From Desmonostoc vinosum HA7617-LM4 (GTDB taxonomy: Bacteria; Cyanobacteriota; Cyanobacteriia; Cyanobacteriales; Nostocaceae): a DNA stretch of 52,423 nucleotides. Of the stretch, positions 40,989 to 52,423 are shown piece by piece. Where the stretch lies: assembly GCA_019359515.1 (NCBI GenBank), contig JAHHHC010000045.1, forward strand, positions 1 through 52,423. Reading direction: 5' to 3'. The first letter of the stretch is position 1, and every line of letters starts with the position of its first letter. A program made the translations under genes and the position numbers. The notes below the pieces were generated by a model, which saw nothing but the letters and a program-made list of their open reading frames with translations, did no database searches and had not been told where the DNA came from.

Positions 40989-43900
40989 CTAAGCAAGATT
41001 CAAGTTGACTTGGACAATGAAATCGTTGTAATCTTTATCACCACCTCCTGTTTTATCTTCAAAGCCAAAGATGTTGTTTCCTAACAGGCGAATATGGTCT
41101 ACTTTGTCTGAATTAGCACCTAAAAATGGGAAATATACTGCTGGATTGTTTCTGAGATTGTCATCTAAAATTGCTTCTGGTCTACCATTAGCAATAATAA
41201 ATGGTGCAAAGATGGAACCAGGCTCAAAAGTTCCGGTGTATTTTGCAGTACCTTGGTTGTTGACTGTGAGGTTTATTCCCGCAACACGTCCGCTGACGGC
41301 TGCTTCAATATAACCAGTCTGTCCAGGGAGAATATCTGCTTTACCGTCGCCGTTGGTGTCAATGCCGCCATTTTGGTCTGTTATTTGGTAGAAGCTGATA
41401 TAATTATCATTTTTAGCTTCTCTGTTGATGATAAACTCGGCATTGACTTGTTCGGTGACGTCGCGTAAATCAATTAGTTCTCCTTGTGGTAGGCTTTGGA
41501 GACCGATACCCAAAGGTAGGGATTGGTTCGTTGGCTGAATTTTCACAATTAAATCTTTGAAGTCAGGGACTTTGTTACCGGCGGTATCTTCCCAAGCCAG
41601 AGAAAATTTATCGTCGCCTAAGTCTTTAACTTGGAGATTTTTGACATCGGCAAAGAGTAAGTTTGAGGTTGGAGTGATGCCAGCTTTGACGGCGTCGGTT
41701 GTGCTGTCCTTGACTAAATAGAATCTCAGGTTTTCATTGGGGGAAAATTCTAGCAGGCGTGTCAAGTTAGGGTTAAAACCTTTGGGGGTTTTGGCAATTC
41801 CTGAGAAAATTACTTTTGCTCTTTCTAAGGCTGCTTGGGTATAACCTGGTGCATTTGGGGAAATACCGTTGATTTTGCCAGTTGCATCATCAACTTTAAA
41901 TACTCCCAGTTCATTTACGGATTTAGATTTACTTCTGGTGAGGCTGATTTGCAGTTTTTGTTTCGCCCCGACGCCGAAGATGGTGAAAATATCATCAGCA
42001 CTCTTGGTTAAACTAGGGGGAGCTACATTCAGCGGCTTTCCGAGTTCGAGGATGATGATTTCGTTGTTATCGATCGCAGGTGGTCTTCCCTGAGAAAATG
42101 GATAGTTGTTATCGTTGGCGACGAGAATTGTTTTGGCATCCAATACCAACACATCCTCGATGGTGACGAAGGGGAAGTTAAAGATGGTACTACCATCTTT
42201 ATTTAAATCGTTGGGGTCTTGAATTGCTAGCAAATCGGCAATTTCTTGCTTGGCCACAAAGCCGTTGGTGTCTATCTTAGATAGGTCAACTTTAAAGATT
42301 TTCTTGAACTTGGCACTTTCACCTTGACCACCGTCGCGTTCAATAACTAAATATTCGTTGTCGTTGACGGCGGTAAAGTCACCAATGGCGTTGTTGGGGT
42401 TCTCCATCTTGTACAAGCCAAGCAAACCCTGATATTTTTCGGTCGCAACGTCAAATTTGTAGATTCTGAGTGAACCTGCGGGGTCGCCAGTGACAGTACC
42501 CTCTAGTAAAGGATATAAGGTTTTCTTATCTGGGCTAATTGCCATGCCCTCAAATCCTTTAGAACCACCGAGGTTTGCTGTTGCTGGTTCACCTGCGAGT
42601 TTGTCGCGTACCAAGTCACCTGTACCGGGGAAGTCGGTGAAGTAGGCGTCTACTCCCAAGTTGATGAACTGTGTAAATTCTTTTGTGGGGTCGCCGTTAT
42701 AATCTGCTGCGAGGTAAAAGTCTTCGTTGCGGAAGGTGTAGGGGTGTACCTGCAAGCCGACATCATGGGCATCTTCTACCAAGGTGGTGGGAGTACCCAA
42801 AATTCTATCAGCATCGCTGATTGTACCATCGCCGTTGAGGTCATCTGGTTTACCGTCGCCATCGCGGTCTACTGTCTGGGCGGGAACAATTAAGCGCTTG
42901 TTGGGGCCGATGCCAGCGGCGTAGGTGGCGATCGCAGCTAGTTCTGTAGGTTTGGTAAGATCACCGTAGGTGCGGTTGTCACCACTGACGATAAAGTCGT
43001 AAGGTCTGTCTGTAGCACCTCCAAATAATTGCACCAGTGGGATGTTAATTCCCGCTTTCGGCATTAACTGCTGTTTCAGTTCCTTGAGATTACCCACCTC
43101 AAAGGATTGAATAAATACTCTTTCTGGGTCGGTAAATTCTTTAGCAACTAGGGTTTCAACTAGCTTTTCACCCAGGTTGATGCCTAAATTAGCAAAGTAT
43201 GTGGGGTGTTTGGTTTCAGGATAGATACCAATTTTACGACCTGTTTCTTTTTCTATCTCATTCACCAAGTCGATGATTTCTTCTAGGGTGGGAACTTTTA
43301 GCTTATCGTTGTCGAATTTGGTTCCCCGCAGTGCTGGCAAACGTTCGATAGCGTTGAGGGTTTTGAGTTCTTCTAAGGTCAAGTCTTCGGTAAACCAACC
43401 CGTGATAGTGCGACCATCAATAACTTTGGTGGTTTTGCGGTCGGCAAACTCTGGACGTAGGTAAATATCGGTGCTGGTGTCGGTGGTGTTGACTGTGCCG
43501 TCGTCGTTGAGAATTGCTAGGGCATTTTCGTGACGGGCTACTAATTTACCGTCTTTGGTGGCGACTAAATCTGGTTCAATAAAATCAGCACCATCAGCGA
43601 TCGCTAGTTTATACGATACTAGGGTATGTTCTGGGCGGGAACCAGAAGCACCCCTGTGACCAATGACTAACGGTGCTTTGCCGTCAAGGGTATTAAACTC
43701 TGTCTGATTTAATACATCTGGATTTTGAGGCGATCGTACAAACTCCCCGGTTAACTGGTCGCGTACTAAATTCCCTGTACCTGGGAAGTCAGTAAAGTAA
43801 CCGTCCACACCTAGCTGAATGAACTGTTTAAATTCTGCTTCTGGGTTGTTGTTGTAATCTGCTGCTAGGTAACTTGCTTCGTTGCGGAAGGTGTAAGGAT

Positions 43901-46900
43901 GTACTAGCAAGCCTGCCGCATGGGCATCTTTGACTAGCGAGGTTGGTTCGGTGAGGGTTTTATCGGTGTCGTTAACTGTACCATCGCCGTTAACATCATC
44001 CGCTGCCCCATCGCCATCTTGGTCTACACCCTTCACAGACACAATCATCCGTTTCCAAGGGCCAATACCATCGGCGTAGGTGGCAATTTCTTCTAAACCT
44101 TCAGGTGTTCGCAAATCTGCATAGGTGCGGGTATCGCCATTGACGACGAAATCATAAGGACTCACCTCTTGTAGTGAACCATCGAGGTTGACATCAAAGG
44201 CATCGAGTAACTGCACCAATGGGATATCGGTTTTCTCGTTGAGTTCTTTGAGGTTGCTGGTTTCAAAGGACTGAATAAATATGCGACTGGGGTCAGTAAA
44301 CTTGGTTTTTTCTAGAGTCGCTAACAGGGGTTCTTCCAAAGATAAACCCAGGTCGTCGTGGTAAGTGGGGTGCTTGGTTTCGGGATAGATGCCAATTTTA
44401 CGACCTGTATCTTTCTCGATTTGCTTAACTAACTCAATGACTTCCTCGAAGGTGGGAATTTCATAGACGCCGTTAAAAATTTGGGTGCGGAAGCTTTGCG
44501 GCATAATTGCCCGTAGTGTTTTGATTTCCGCGAGGGTGAAATCGGAGGCGAAGAAGCCTTCCTCAGCCTTGCCATCAACAATTTTGGTCGTCTTGCGGTC
44601 GGCAAACTCCAGACGAGTTGCCACATCTGTGGTAGCAATCAAGTTAGGTTCGTGACGAGCAATTAACACGCCGTCTTTGGTAGAAACTAAGTCGGGTTCG
44701 ATGAAGTCAGCACCTCTGGCAATTGCCAACTTATAGGAACCTAAAGTATGTTCTGGCAACTCCCCACTTGCACCCCGGTGGCCGATGACGATGGGTGATT
44801 CACCGTTGAGGGTGTTGAGAGTAGTGACATTAGGTGTGGGGATGGGGGCATCTAGCAGTTTACCTGTGGTGTCGAAGTGGAGTAGGTAAGGGCCAAATTC
44901 ATCACCAATCCAAATTGTACCATCTTTGGCGATCGCAATTGATTCTACATCAAAATCTGCACCAGTTAACAGGCGTGTTTGGGTATCTTCGTTAACAATT
45001 TTGAATGGGACTTTCTTGTCTGGGTCAGATAATTGAATAAAGTCCAACACTTTGACATTGCCATCACCTTTAAATTCCGCACCTCGGAAACTAGGGTCAA
45101 GGCGATGAATTCGCAACAAATAATCAGCACTGTTGTCTTTGCTGCCAAAACCGTTGTCAGATAAAAACCAGAAGGAATTATCGTCAGCAACTTGCACACC
45201 ACTAAACCCTTGTATCGGCTGTTTGGTAAAGGGCACATTGCGACCGTTGGTACCTGTGATGGCACTACCAGATGGTGGCCCCTCTGCGAAGGTGTCAGCG
45301 GGAAGCGAAGCAAAACCTTTGAGTGTGACTGGTAGCCGTGCTTGGGGAGTGCGAGGATTGTAACTAGTGGTGTCAATCTTTAAGGCATCGGGTAAGGTGT
45401 TGGCGATATTTTCCCAAGGTACAAATTTAAAGTTAGAGTTGATGTTTTCCCCATCTGCGATTTTGGCAGGTTCGTTACTCCCATCTTGGGTGACAAATAA
45501 ACCAAAGGGGAAGTTAGGGCCTAGTGGCACATTGACGACATCTGCACCATCCGATTCTTGCACACTATCAATAGACCCATTGTTACCAACGCCAAAACTA
45601 CCGAGATAGTCGTTGTCACCTTCGCGGGTGTAGGCAACGAAGGTATTATCACCTTGGCTGGATGCTAGTAAGTAGCCTTTGCCGTCTGCACCATAATATA
45701 TAGTCAATCCTTCGACATCGTTGGTGAGGTGACTACCACCCAAGTCTTGGACTTTATCAATCAGCTTACCAGTTTTGCCACCGTTGGGTTCGGCGAGGAA
45801 TTTCCAGATGCCAACATCCTCTTGACCAATGTAAAGGAAGCCGGTTTCTTGGTCTACCACCATCCCCTCGGTTTGAGGGTCGCGTCCTTCGGTTGTGGGG
45901 ATGGTAAATTCCCGTACCCGTTCCGCGCCTATTTTACCGTTACCTTTGTCAATGAGTTTGAATTGTGCGACATCGCCAGTTTCGCGGCGGTTGACGAAGG
46001 CATAGTAATCATTGGTGACGGGACTACGATATAGGGCAACTCCGTAAGCACTGCGAGATGATGTCGAGTAAGGTTCGCTAAAAGGTGGTGCTTGGAAGAG
46101 AGTACCGATGCTGCTGTCGGTGATTTCTTCGAGATATTCGCCAGGGGTGGCAGGGTTGGGGTTAATTTTAAAGATGGCGAGTTTGTCGTTTTCGCGATCG
46201 CTCGCTACGGCTATATCAACAGTTTCACCACCCAGTTGGAAACCGTATTGCAAGTCTATATTGTTGTAGCGGATGCCACCAGGGTTAATTTCTTGTAACA
46301 ATTTACCAGACAAATCATAAACCCGCAGTCCGGCATTTTTCACCACCGTTAACACTAAGCTATCAGCAGAGTTATCGGCATTTATATAGATAGCAGGGTC
46401 ATCAGCATCAGCTTGTTGGTCTGTGGGTAGAGTTTCATCATCAAACAAGTCAGGGCGAGTTTCCGCTCGTGGGGCAGCGGTGGGTACTAAATCTGCACCC
46501 AAGGTGAGGATTTGGGTAAATTGCGTGGGGCTGAAGTTGTTGTCACTCACCAGCACAATTGATTGACGACCATCTGCGAGTTTGGGGCCAAATTCTATCC
46601 CTTCGATGTTGTCTGAGCCTGTGGGCAAGTCCAAATCATCGAGATTCAATAGTAAACGCTTTTCGGCTGGTTTGATGGCAGCTAGTTCCGTTTCACTTAA
46701 ACTGCTGAGTGAGTCGATGGTGCTAATATCGGTAGCACCTTGGAGAGTGACTTCGTAGATTTTGATGGTGTTGCCAGTACCAGATAGCCCGACAGAAAAG
46801 GAACGTTCTACCGCCAGCAAAGTACCCCGGTTATCAATTGCTAGTAAATCTACTAAGCCGTTGGTATTAAATCCATCTGCTGGATTTGGTGGGACTGCTA

Positions 46901-48791
46901 CTGTGTCGGTGACGTAGAGGTATTCTTTCTCTGGCTGACCGGAAACTAAGTTGTATTGTAAAATCCGGGAAGGACTGCCCGTGGTAGTGGAAGCTACTAC
47001 CCCATCTTGGAGCAGGGCATTTTCGGTGGCAGTGAATAGCGTTTTGGCGTCTGGTGTAATGGTCAGGCTTTCTAGGGCTAGGTTGTTGCGAATACCTGAT
47101 AATTGGGTATCTGCTGCATCTACAGTACCGTTACCGTTGGTATCTTGGACTACGGGGAGGAATTTTTTAGGGATAGCAAGCGATCGCACTTCCTGCCCTG
47201 TAGTTAGGTTAAACTCTTTAACAAAGGGATTAGTAACGCGACCTGACGCTGAGTTGACTTCACCCTCAGAGGAAATAAACACAGTGCCGTTTTTGGTTAA
47301 GGCGATAGCTTCCGGGTCAAGGGTGTTGCTGCCAAAAAAGTTACCATTAGTATCCTTTAATGGCGTCACATTGGTAAAAGTTACCCCAGTTGTGCTAATG
47401 GTAGCAGGGTCAGTAGTTAGGGTATAAAAACGAGCCGGGGCAAATTGCGAGCGATCGTCTGAGATGGCATAATAGCGGTTATTCGCAGCATCGTAAGTAA
47501 TTCCAGATAATCCTCCCACCTGGGCTGCGACTCCATTTACTTCTCCTGCTGCCCCAGGTGGGATAAAGCCTGTGGTGATAATTTGCTGTCCCAGAAATTC
47601 GGCGTTGGGTATAGTGTTACCTGCTTCAGTTGCACCTGTTTGCAAATCTGCATAAACTAGGCGATGGTCGGAACTGGGGAAGGGGAAGGTACCGACTGTC
47701 GAGAAGGTTGGGTCAGTGTTGAGGGGCCAAAATACGCCTGAGTTAGCAATTTGTAGGTCTGTGGAGGGTAATACATAGTCAGTCCGCAAGTTGCCGGGAG
47801 TCGTATCGGCAAAGTCTGCGGTGTCAAACTTGGGATTACTCTTTTGATTGTTGTTAGCACCACCTTGCAAAACGGCTTGTTGAGAAGCACCAGGGCTGGT
47901 GGGGATGACATTAGTATTGATGTTGGGGTTCTGTAATAGTTGCAGAATGGCGTTATCAAAACTATCACCATCAACAGGGTCAGCATTTTGGTCGCCCATG
48001 ATGACGAAGCGTGACCCAGCAGCAATACCGCCTTTGTTACCGTCATCATCATAGATGTAATCGCCTTTCCCAGAGGTGATATAGTCTGCCCAAAAGCGGA
48101 TTTCATCATGATTGCGTTTGCCATTCCGGTCTTCTTGACCATCGAATACTGGGGGTGTGGGATGGCTGACGAGGGCGTGAATTGTCTCGCCGTTGACTTG
48201 AATTGGTACGTCCCAATGACTCTTGGAGGAGAGGCGGAGGGCGTTTTGTTCTGCTGGGGAGTACCAAGGTTCGGCGGTGTCAGGGTCGGTAATGGTGGGT
48301 AGTAGAGAGTCTGGCATATCCTTCCAGAGGAAGTTTTGGAAGGTGCGGATATTTGCGGTGTCGATGGGATATTTTGACAGTAGCAACATCCCGAATTGTC
48401 CGGGGAAGTTACCGAAACCGAAGGCATCGTTACCATATCCTGCGCCTGGTGTGGTGACGATGTTGCCGTCGTTATCTAGGTCAAAGCCGGAGACGATGCC
48501 TGTATTGGACGGGGCAATGTAAACGTAGGGATATTCGACGGGGTTGGCACCGTTTTGACCAATACTCAGGTAATTTTGTTGAAATAGTTGTACTGGTTCT
48601 AAGGGATTGTCTGAAATATAGTCGAATTCGTTGATTAAGAGTACGTCTGGGTTGTTGCGTTGGATGATTTCGGCAACGGCTTTGGCTTGGGGGTTATCTG
48701 GGGTGGATAGGTCGGTGAGTAATTGACCTGGGGCGTTGCGGTTGAGGGAGGCGTTAAATTGGGAAAAGCGAATTGTTTCGGTAGTTACCAT
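40989..48791 (-). CDS. 2600-residue multidomain organophosphate hydrolase (EEP, phytase-like, phytase, 2x GDPD, DUF4114)
   Basis: Domains by eye: endonuclease/exonuclease/phosphatase fold about 1-380 ([45 protein letters not shown]); phytase-like esterase 385-770 ([20 protein letters not shown]); beta-propeller phytase region 772-1135 ([31 protein letters not shown]); first half of a second phytase-like esterase 1150-1325 ([35 protein letters not shown]). Then come two glycerophosphodiesterase domains, about 1332-1690 and 1705-2060 (each VIGHRGASG...[13 protein letters not shown]), and the second half of the esterase 2068-2240 ([14 protein letters not shown]). The DUF4114-like end is about 2430-2600 ([15 protein letters not shown]). 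There is no N-terminal signal; a type I route is likely. It should release phosphate from nucleic acid, phytate and phosphodiesters outside the cell. Confidence 0.88.
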   Translation of the reverse strand: MVTTETIRFSQFNASLNRNAPGQLLTDLSTPDNPQAKAVAEIIQRNNPDVLLINEFDYISDNPLEPVQLFQQNYLSIGQNGANPVEYPYVYIAPSNTGIVSGFDLDNDGNIVTTPGAGYGNDAFGFGNFPGQFGMLLLSKYPIDTANIRTFQNFLWKDMPDSLLPTITDPDTAEPWYSPAEQNALRLSSKSHWDVPIQVNGETIHALVSHPTPPVFDGQEDRNGKRNHDEIRFWADYITSGKGDYIYDDDGNKGGIAAGSRFVIMGDQNADPVDGDSFDNAILQLLQNPNINTNVIPTSPGASQQAVLQGGANNNQKSNPKFDTADFADTTPGNLRTDYVLPSTDLQIANSGVFWPLNTDPTFSTVGTFPFPSSDHRLVYADLQTGATEAGNTIPNAEFLGQQIITTGFIPPGAAGEVNGVAAQVGGLSGITYDAANNRYYAISDDRSQFAPARFYTLTTDPATISTTGVTFTNVTPLKDTNGNFFGSNTLDPEAIALTKNGTVFISSEGEVNSASGRVTNPFVKEFNLTTGQEVRSLAIPKKFLPVVQDTNGNGTVDAADTQLSGIRNNLALESLTITPDAKTLFTATENALLQDGVVASTTTGSPSRILQYNLVSGQPEKEYLYVTDTVAVPPNPADGFNTNGLVDLLAIDNRGTLLAVERSFSVGLSGTGNTIKIYEVTLQGATDISTIDSLSSLSETELAAIKPAEKRLLLNLDDLDLPTGSDNIEGIEFGPKLADGRQSIVLVSDNNFSPTQFTQILTLGADLVPTAAPRAETRPDLFDDETLPTDQQADADDPAIYINADNSADSLVLTVVKNAGLRVYDLSGKLLQEINPGGIRYNNIDLQYGFQLGGETVDIAVASDRENDKLAIFKINPNPATPGEYLEEITDSSIGTLFQAPPFSEPYSTSSRSAYGVALYRSPVTNDYYAFVNRRETGDVAQFKLIDKGNGKIGAERVREFTIPTTEGRDPQTEGMVVDQETGFLYIGQEDVGIWKFLAEPNGGKTGKLIDKVQDLGGSHLTNDVEGLTIYYGADGKGYLLASSQGDNTFVAYTREGDNDYLGSFGVGNNGSIDSVQESDGADVVNVPLGPNFPFGLFVTQDGSNEPAKIADGENINSNFKFVPWENIANTLPDALKIDTTSYNPRTPQARLPVTLKGFASLPADTFAEGPPSGSAITGTNGRNVPFTKQPIQGFSGVQVADDNSFWFLSDNGFGSKDNSADYLLRIHRLDPSFRGAEFKGDGNVKVLDFIQLSDPDKKVPFKIVNEDTQTRLLTGADFDVESIAIAKDGTIWIGDEFGPYLLHFDTTGKLLDAPIPTPNVTTLNTLNGESPIVIGHRGASGELPEHTLGSYKLAIARGADFIEPDLVSTKDGVLIARHEPNLIATTDVATRLEFADRKTTKIVDGKAEEGFFASDFTLAEIKTLRAIMPQSFRTQIFNGVYEIPTFEEVIELVKQIEKDTGRKIGIYPETKHPTYHDDLGLSLEEPLLATLEKTKFTDPSRIFIQSFETSNLKELNEKTDIPLVQLLDAFDVNLDGSLQEVSPYDFVVNGDTRTYADLRTPEGLEEIATYADGIGPWKRMIVSVKGVDQDGDGAADDVNGDGTVNDTDKTLTEPTSLVKDAHAAGLLVHPYTFRNEASYLAADYNNNPEAEFKQFIQLGVDGYFTDFPGTGNLVRDQLTGEFVRSPQNPDVLNQTEFNTLDGKAPLVIGHRGASGSRPEHTLVSYKLAIADGADFIEPDLVATKDGKLVARHENALAILNDDGTVNTTDTSTDIYLRPEFADRKTTKVIDGRTITGWFTEDLTLEELKTLNAIERLPALRGTKFDNDKLKVPTLEEIIDLVNEIEKETGRKIGIYPETKHPTYFANLGINLGEKLVETLVAKEFTDPERVFIQSFEVGNLKELKQQLMPKAGINIPLVQLFGGATDRPYDFIVSGDNRTYGDLTKPTELAAIATYAAGIGPNKRLIVPAQTVDRDGDGKPDDLNGDGTISDADRILGTPTTLVEDAHDVGLQVHPYTFRNEDFYLAADYNGDPTKEFTQFINLGVDAYFTDFPGTGDLVRDKLAGEPATANLGGSKGFEGMAISPDKKTLYPLLEGTVTGDPAGSLRIYKFDVATEKYQGLLGLYKMENPNNAIGDFTAVNDNEYLVIERDGGQGESAKFKKIFKVDLSKIDTNGFVAKQEIADLLAIQDPNDLNKDGSTIFNFPFVTIEDVLVLDAKTILVANDNNYPFSQGRPPAIDNNEIIILELGKPLNVAPPSLTKSADDIFTIFGVGAKQKLQISLTRSKSKSVNELGVFKVDDATGKINGISPNAPGYTQAALERAKVIFSGIAKTPKGFNPNLTRLLEFSPNENLRFYLVKDSTTDAVKAGITPTSNLLFADVKNLQVKDLGDDKFSLAWEDTAGNKVPDFKDLIVKIQPTNQSLPLGIGLQSLPQGELIDLRDVTEQVNAEFIINREAKNDNYISFYQITDQNGGIDTNGDGKADILPGQTGYIEAAVSGRVAGINLTVNNQGTAKYTGTFEPGSIFAPFIIANGRPEAILDDNLRNNPAVYFPFLGANSDKVDHIRLLGNNIFGFEDKTGGGDKDYNDFIVQVNLNLA

Positions 48792-48868
48792 AGGTTTTTT
48801 CTGGGGTAGTTACTTGGTATTCTCTGCGTCTTGGCGGTTTTTTGAGGGAGAAACGAACCGTATTGGGC

Positions 48869-48961
48869 GCTGAGGGCACGGTGAGACAGCGAGTAAAGGA
48901 GGGTTTCCCTCCGCAGGTGACTGCGTTAGCGAGCTTGCGAGCGTCACCCGAAGGGAGATAA
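48869..48961 (-). repeat. Small dispersed repeat (inverted copy)
   Basis: The reverse complement of the repeats at 9127-9166 and 28487-28526, including the shared core CTCCGCAGG and GTGAGACAGCGAGTAAAGG. It fills the gap between the two giant hydrolase genes. Confidence 0.75.
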
Positions 48962-48974
48962 GAGTTTAAGGGGT

Positions 48975-51900
48975 CTAGAAAACGAAGTTGTAGATGCTGT
49001 TCATGGCGTTGGGGGCAACGTTTTCTAGGTAGAGGAAGGGACGGAAGGTGGCTGTACCTGTGGGGCCGTCGTTGTCTATTTGAAGTGTGGTACTTTTGGA
49101 GGTGATACCTTGTGTGAGACGAATGTAACCATCTGCGATCGCATCGCTACCTTGATAACCGTTAGGGATAAGATTATCTAAGAGTTGGGTGAGGACTATT
49201 TTGTCACTGCCGACTCTGAAATCGACGATGTAATGACCAGCTTCTTTGATGCTGTTGTAGACGAATTGGTCGTTGCCGCCAAGACCTGCGATCGCTTTGA
49301 TGCCTGGGCCACCTACAATAATGTCATTACCTTTCGTGCCGATAACTAGTCTTTGGTTGGGGGAGGCGTTGATGGTTTTGTTGACGCTGTATAAGTTGAG
49401 TCCCACCAAGACTGCATCATGGTCGGAGGAACGGAAGGGGTCGGAATTATATAAGCTGTCTTGCTGTCCTGCTGATTTGAAGTTGGTGTTGTAGTCGAGG
49501 ACTGTGGGTTCATCGGCGTTGATATGCCATTTAGTACCGCCTGTAATTTGGGCTGCTAGTTTGCCGTTGGCTAGGGCATGGTCAAGGGAACCGAGTTGAC
49601 CGTTGAAGACGTAGGAGTAAGTGTTGTTGGAGAAGAGGTTGTTATACCCAGCATTGGCTAAGGTGGTCAGGGGGTCTTCTTTGGCATAGGCGTTGAGGTC
49701 ACCAATTACTAAGTAATCTGGGTCTGTGGTACCTGTGGGGTTTGTAGCTAACCAAGCTGCTAGGTCTTGGGACGCCCGTGTTCGGGTTCCATTGGATAAA
49801 CCTTGACCATCGCCGATGTCAGCATCGCCTACACCGCCGGAACTTGAACCTTTTGATTTGAAGTGGTTGACGACGACTGTAAATTTTTCGCTGTTGGAAT
49901 TTTGTTGAAAGGTTTGGGCAAGGGGTTTACGTCCAGTAATATCAAATGCACCTTGACCATATCCATCTGGTGTGGTGGCAGCAGCCCCAACGGGGGTAAC
50001 TTTACCAGGTTTGTAAATTAATCCGACGGTAATTTGGTCGGTTGCTAAACTGGTGCCTGGGTCAATGAAGGTATATGTGCCTGCACCAGCAACTGCATTT
50101 AATCCATTAACTAAATCTTGAATGGCACTGTTAGCCCCATAGCCATCGTTTTCTAACTCTATCAGTCCCAGAACATCTGCACCTGAGCCGATGATGGCTT
50201 GAATTATTTTACTACGCTGACGGTTGAATTCGTTAAGGTTATCAGCCCCGCGTGGTGTGGGGAAGCCACCACCAACACCATCACCGTTGAAGTAGTTAAG
50301 GATGTTGAAACTGGCTACTTTAAGGGTTCCGCCGACGTTTGGAGGTGTCGTTGGGCGGGGGTTGGCGGGGGTAAAGTCTTCCCCTGTTGCGGTTTGAACG
50401 CGATACCCTTCAAAACGGTGGTCAAGAATGCCATTGATGTTGGCAACTGTATCACCACCCCGTAAGGTGTTACTAGCGCTAAGAGGACTACCACCACGGG
50501 CGTGAATGATGGGGTCGGGGTTTTGCGTGTTGCTACCGTCGTCTAAAATGATGCGGCGTTTGGCAATCTCTTCTAAGTAAGAAGAGTTGCCGCTGACGCT
50601 GGGGGCGTTGAATTGGGTGTATTGGTCGAGTCTGGCGTCGGTACCGGGTTGGTTGCTGCTACCATTAGCCGAGAGGACGATTTGACCAAAGCGACCAAGT
50701 TGGAAGTTCTCTGTGACAGTAAGGTCGCCGCTAGCAGCACTCACATTTACTAGCATCCCTTCATAACGTTCTAAATCTGCGACGCTAGTTACAGGTAATT
50801 GAATGTTCGTCACCGCAGGCGAGTTATTTGCACCCAAGTTAACAACACTGGTCAGGTTGGCAAGTTGAGTTAAGCTGCTTACACCACCACTACTAAACTC
50901 GCCCACAGTCCCACTTAAGCGCACTTTATCGCCAACGCTACCAGAAAATAGTCCCGATGGGTCAAAAACAAAGATAGCTTCTGAGGTTGTGGCATCGCCA
51001 TCAATATCTGCATCTTCTTCTTGGACATAGAAGCCATTCAGCCCAGAGGAACCTAGAAAAGCCCCGACGACAATTCCCTCAATTGTGCGGCTAGTACCTA
51101 AGAAATTCGCGGTTGCACCACTACCTTGAATCTCGTGAATTTTGGTGATTGAGACAACAACATCATTATCAGCAATTGTGGCATTAATTGACGCGATCGC
51201 CACACCGTTATAGTTACTATCGTTGCTAGTTGCTGTATGACTAATAACGCTAGCATGTGTACCTTCAACAACGGCATCGTCTACTGCACTCACCGTCACA
51301 GTCTGTGCTAAATCCCAGTTGGCAGGAGTGAAGGTGAGTGTAGTGGCACTGGTTGTACTCTGGGAATCAGGAGTAATAGTAATGGTGACATCGGCTGTCG
51401 GTTGACTATTCAACACCACTTTATAGCTATCCGTTGCCCCACCCTCAGTAATGTTAGTACTACCACCAGATTCAGTAATGGTGACACCAGCGGGAGTGGT
51501 GGGAGTATTAGCTGCGCCTGGTGTTGGGGTTAAGGCTTGGTAACTGCTAGTATTGCGAACACCGCCTGCACCGTTGGGTACTCGTTGCAGAGAGTCGTTA
51601 GCACTGCCATTGCTACCACTACCCTCATTTACCTGCGCTTGCCCGGAATTGAGCAGAGGCAGTAAACCAGGGTCATCGGCGTCGTCTGTATCATAGGCGA
51701 TCGCATCGATTAAATTAGTTGTGGTAATAGGTGTATTATTAGGAAAATCGCTGGCATTAGCAGTATACAGTGCGATCGCATCAGCCCCATTTTGTAAAGT
51801 ATTTGCTGGAAAAATTAAATCTACACTGGGTACGCCACTATTACCCAAAACAAAATAGCCGTTAGCATCAGTACTATAACCATCTAAATCAAAAGCAGCA

Positions 51901-52055
51901 TAAGATAAGTCATTGCTACCGTTATAGAAAACAAGTGTTAGCCCGCTGAGGTCTGTATTACCTACGCCACCATCATAAAGCTCAACAAACTCTGCTGCAT
52001 CATTCACAGGCAGAGTGGGAGTATCGGAGTCAATTTCATTGATGATGATAGTCAT
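48975..52055 (-). CDS. ExeM/NucH-type extracellular endonuclease with RTX tail
   Basis: A 1026-residue secreted nuclease. A lamin-tail-like domain lies at about 1-165 (IIINEIDSDTPTLPVNDAAEFVELYDG). A Calx-beta/cadherin-like repeat follows to about 300 (GGATDSYKVVLNSQPTADV). An OB-fold region is at about 305-400 (IEGIVVGAFLG ... GDKVRLSGTVGEF). The endonuclease/exonuclease/phosphatase catalytic domain is at about 585-890: KVASFNILNYFNGDG, IELENDGYG, VIGDLNAYAKEDPL, SDHDAVLVGLNL. The C-terminus has an RTX nonapeptide-like GTKGNDIIVGGPG and a type I secretion-type end with VDFRVGSDKIVLTQLL. It starts at ATG 52055. With the neighbouring giant it suggests extracellular DNA breakdown for phosphate. 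Confidence 0.9.
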   Translation of the reverse strand: MTIIINEIDSDTPTLPVNDAAEFVELYDGGVGNTDLSGLTLVFYNGSNDLSYAAFDLDGYSTDANGYFVLGNSGVPSVDLIFPANTLQNGADAIALYTANASDFPNNTPITTTNLIDAIAYDTDDADDPGLLPLLNSGQAQVNEGSGSNGSANDSLQRVPNGAGGVRNTSSYQALTPTPGAANTPTTPAGVTITESGGSTNITEGGATDSYKVVLNSQPTADVTITITPDSQSTTSATTLTFTPANWDLAQTVTVSAVDDAVVEGTHASVISHTATSNDSNYNGVAIASINATIADNDVVVSITKIHEIQGSGATANFLGTSRTIEGIVVGAFLGSSGLNGFYVQEEDADIDGDATTSEAIFVFDPSGLFSGSVGDKVRLSGTVGEFSSGGVSSLTQLANLTSVVNLGANNSPAVTNIQLPVTSVADLERYEGMLVNVSAASGDLTVTENFQLGRFGQIVLSANGSSNQPGTDARLDQYTQFNAPSVSGNSSYLEEIAKRRIILDDGSNTQNPDPIIHARGGSPLSASNTLRGGDTVANINGILDHRFEGYRVQTATGEDFTPANPRPTTPPNVGGTLKVASFNILNYFNGDGVGGGFPTPRGADNLNEFNRQRSKIIQAIIGSGADVLGLIELENDGYGANSAIQDLVNGLNAVAGAGTYTFIDPGTSLATDQITVGLIYKPGKVTPVGAAATTPDGYGQGAFDITGRKPLAQTFQQNSNSEKFTVVVNHFKSKGSSSGGVGDADIGDGQGLSNGTRTRASQDLAAWLATNPTGTTDPDYLVIGDLNAYAKEDPLTTLANAGYNNLFSNNTYSYVFNGQLGSLDHALANGKLAAQITGGTKWHINADEPTVLDYNTNFKSAGQQDSLYNSDPFRSSDHDAVLVGLNLYSVNKTINASPNQRLVIGTKGNDIIVGGPGIKAIAGLGGNDQFVYNSIKEAGHYIVDFRVGSDKIVLTQLLDNLIPNGYQGSDAIADGYIRLTQGITSKSTTLQIDNDGPTGTATFRPFLYLENVAPNAMNSIYNFVF

Positions 52056-52423
52056 TATCGCTTTTTTTATTTTCTAAAGTAGTTAGAAGTGTGATTTTTT
52101 TTGCTATTAGATATAGGTTGACCGTAAAGATACACTCCGCAGTCAAGCCATATCAGCACAGCAAACACATGCACATGCTAAGTATTAATTCGGTTTCAGC
52201 CACCTCAAGCTATCCCAGTAACATTAAGAAACTCCTAGCGAAAGGTTAAAATCACGGATAGTTGAGTAGGTGTTAAGAAAGGGTCAGAAACCCCACGCCT
52301 AAAGGCGGGGGCTTGAAAAAGCCTATCTGACCAGACTAAGTACTTTGTGTACTACGTTAGAGGCAAGAGTTAAAGACCTACCAAAGGATGCGTAGCTAGT
52401 CCTTTGCTCTAGAACCAAACTAT
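52056..52423. other. Upstream region of the nuclease gene, with hairpin and possible Pho-box
   Basis: No gene is seen. On the minus strand, 52259-52277 reads CTTAACAC-CTA-CTCAACTA, two 8-mers 3 bases apart as in cyanobacterial Pho boxes, but both are imperfect. A hairpin CCCCACGCC-TAAA-GGCGGGG followed by GCTTG lies at about 52291-52314 and resembles the right ends of the tnpB elements at 125 and 2809. Confidence 0.4.

Noticed and set aside
47657-48436. 259-residue minus-strand frame
   Set aside because: It is an alternative frame within the endonuclease domain of the 2600-residue protein, which has all family motifs in the main frame.
1-52423. tRNA, rRNA or CRISPR features
   Set aside because: None could be recognised by eye; a covariance-model scan was not possible, so small RNAs cannot be excluded.

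Overview
This is a chromosome-like stretch from a filamentous, Nostoc/Anabaena-type cyanobacterium. The evidence is the frequent HIP1 octamer GCGATCGC, the plastid-type ribosomal protein PSRP-3/Ycf65, the cyanobacterial bluetail/RTX surface proteins and low-temperature-induced-type exported protein, and intergenic space full of heptamer-type short tandem repeats, small dispersed repeats and MITEs. No rRNA, tRNA or CRISPR array was recognised.

Layout. 1-0.7 kb: a TnpB-type element end abuts a 5'-truncated RelE/HigB toxin, followed by an intact HigA antitoxin. 0.7-3.9 kb: a sulfonate/sulfur group on the minus strand (SsuD-like monooxygenase and two NIL-domain proteins), split by a decayed tnpB element that replaced the SsuD C-terminus. 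4.3-10.5 kb: housekeeping and TPR genes (TTC38-like TPR protein, phosphoglycerate kinase, universal stress protein, small TPR protein, GHL10 glycosidase-like protein). 10.6-15.5 kb: two large paralogous secreted repeat proteins (YD-like repeats with Ca-loop motifs, then RTX nonapeptides and a bluetail C-terminus) and the stub of a third copy.

15.5-23.7 kb holds the most interesting block, a lasso-type RiPP locus read on the minus strand: PqqD-like RRE protein (B1), GT4 glycosyltransferase, two short precursor peptides sharing one leader, HPr-kinase-like kinase, GT2 glycosyltransferase, a gutted NAD-dependent epimerase, B2 leader peptidase, ABC exporter and a nucleotidyltransferase. No asparagine-synthetase-like lasso cyclase is present in the window, and the predicted cores lack an acidic residue at ring position 7-9. 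The product may therefore be a non-lasso or unusual phospho/glyco-peptide.

24-35 kb: assorted genes (small membrane protein, Uma2 nuclease, DUF697 GTPase, 2TM protein, creatininase-type amidohydrolase, polyphosphate glucokinase, trypsin/TPR protease and a broken paralogue, HAD phosphatase, PSRP-3). 35-36 kb: an AbrB/PIN toxin-antitoxin pair whose PIN gene is interrupted by a 99-bp MITE; removing the MITE and one TA restores the frame exactly. An identical MITE lies at 30.3 kb. 36-40.5 kb: ABC exporter, low-temperature-induced-type protein, Dps, and a glycine-zipper/ChaB stress protein.

41-52 kb: two giant secreted hydrolases. The 2600-residue protein joins an endonuclease/exonuclease/phosphatase domain, phytase-like esterase domains, a beta-propeller phytase region, two glycerophosphodiesterase domains and a DUF4114-like end. 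Its neighbour is an ExeM/NucH-type extracellular nuclease with an RTX/type I secretion tail. Together they look like an extracellular organic-phosphate scavenging module. All calls come from reading the sequence; no database search was run.
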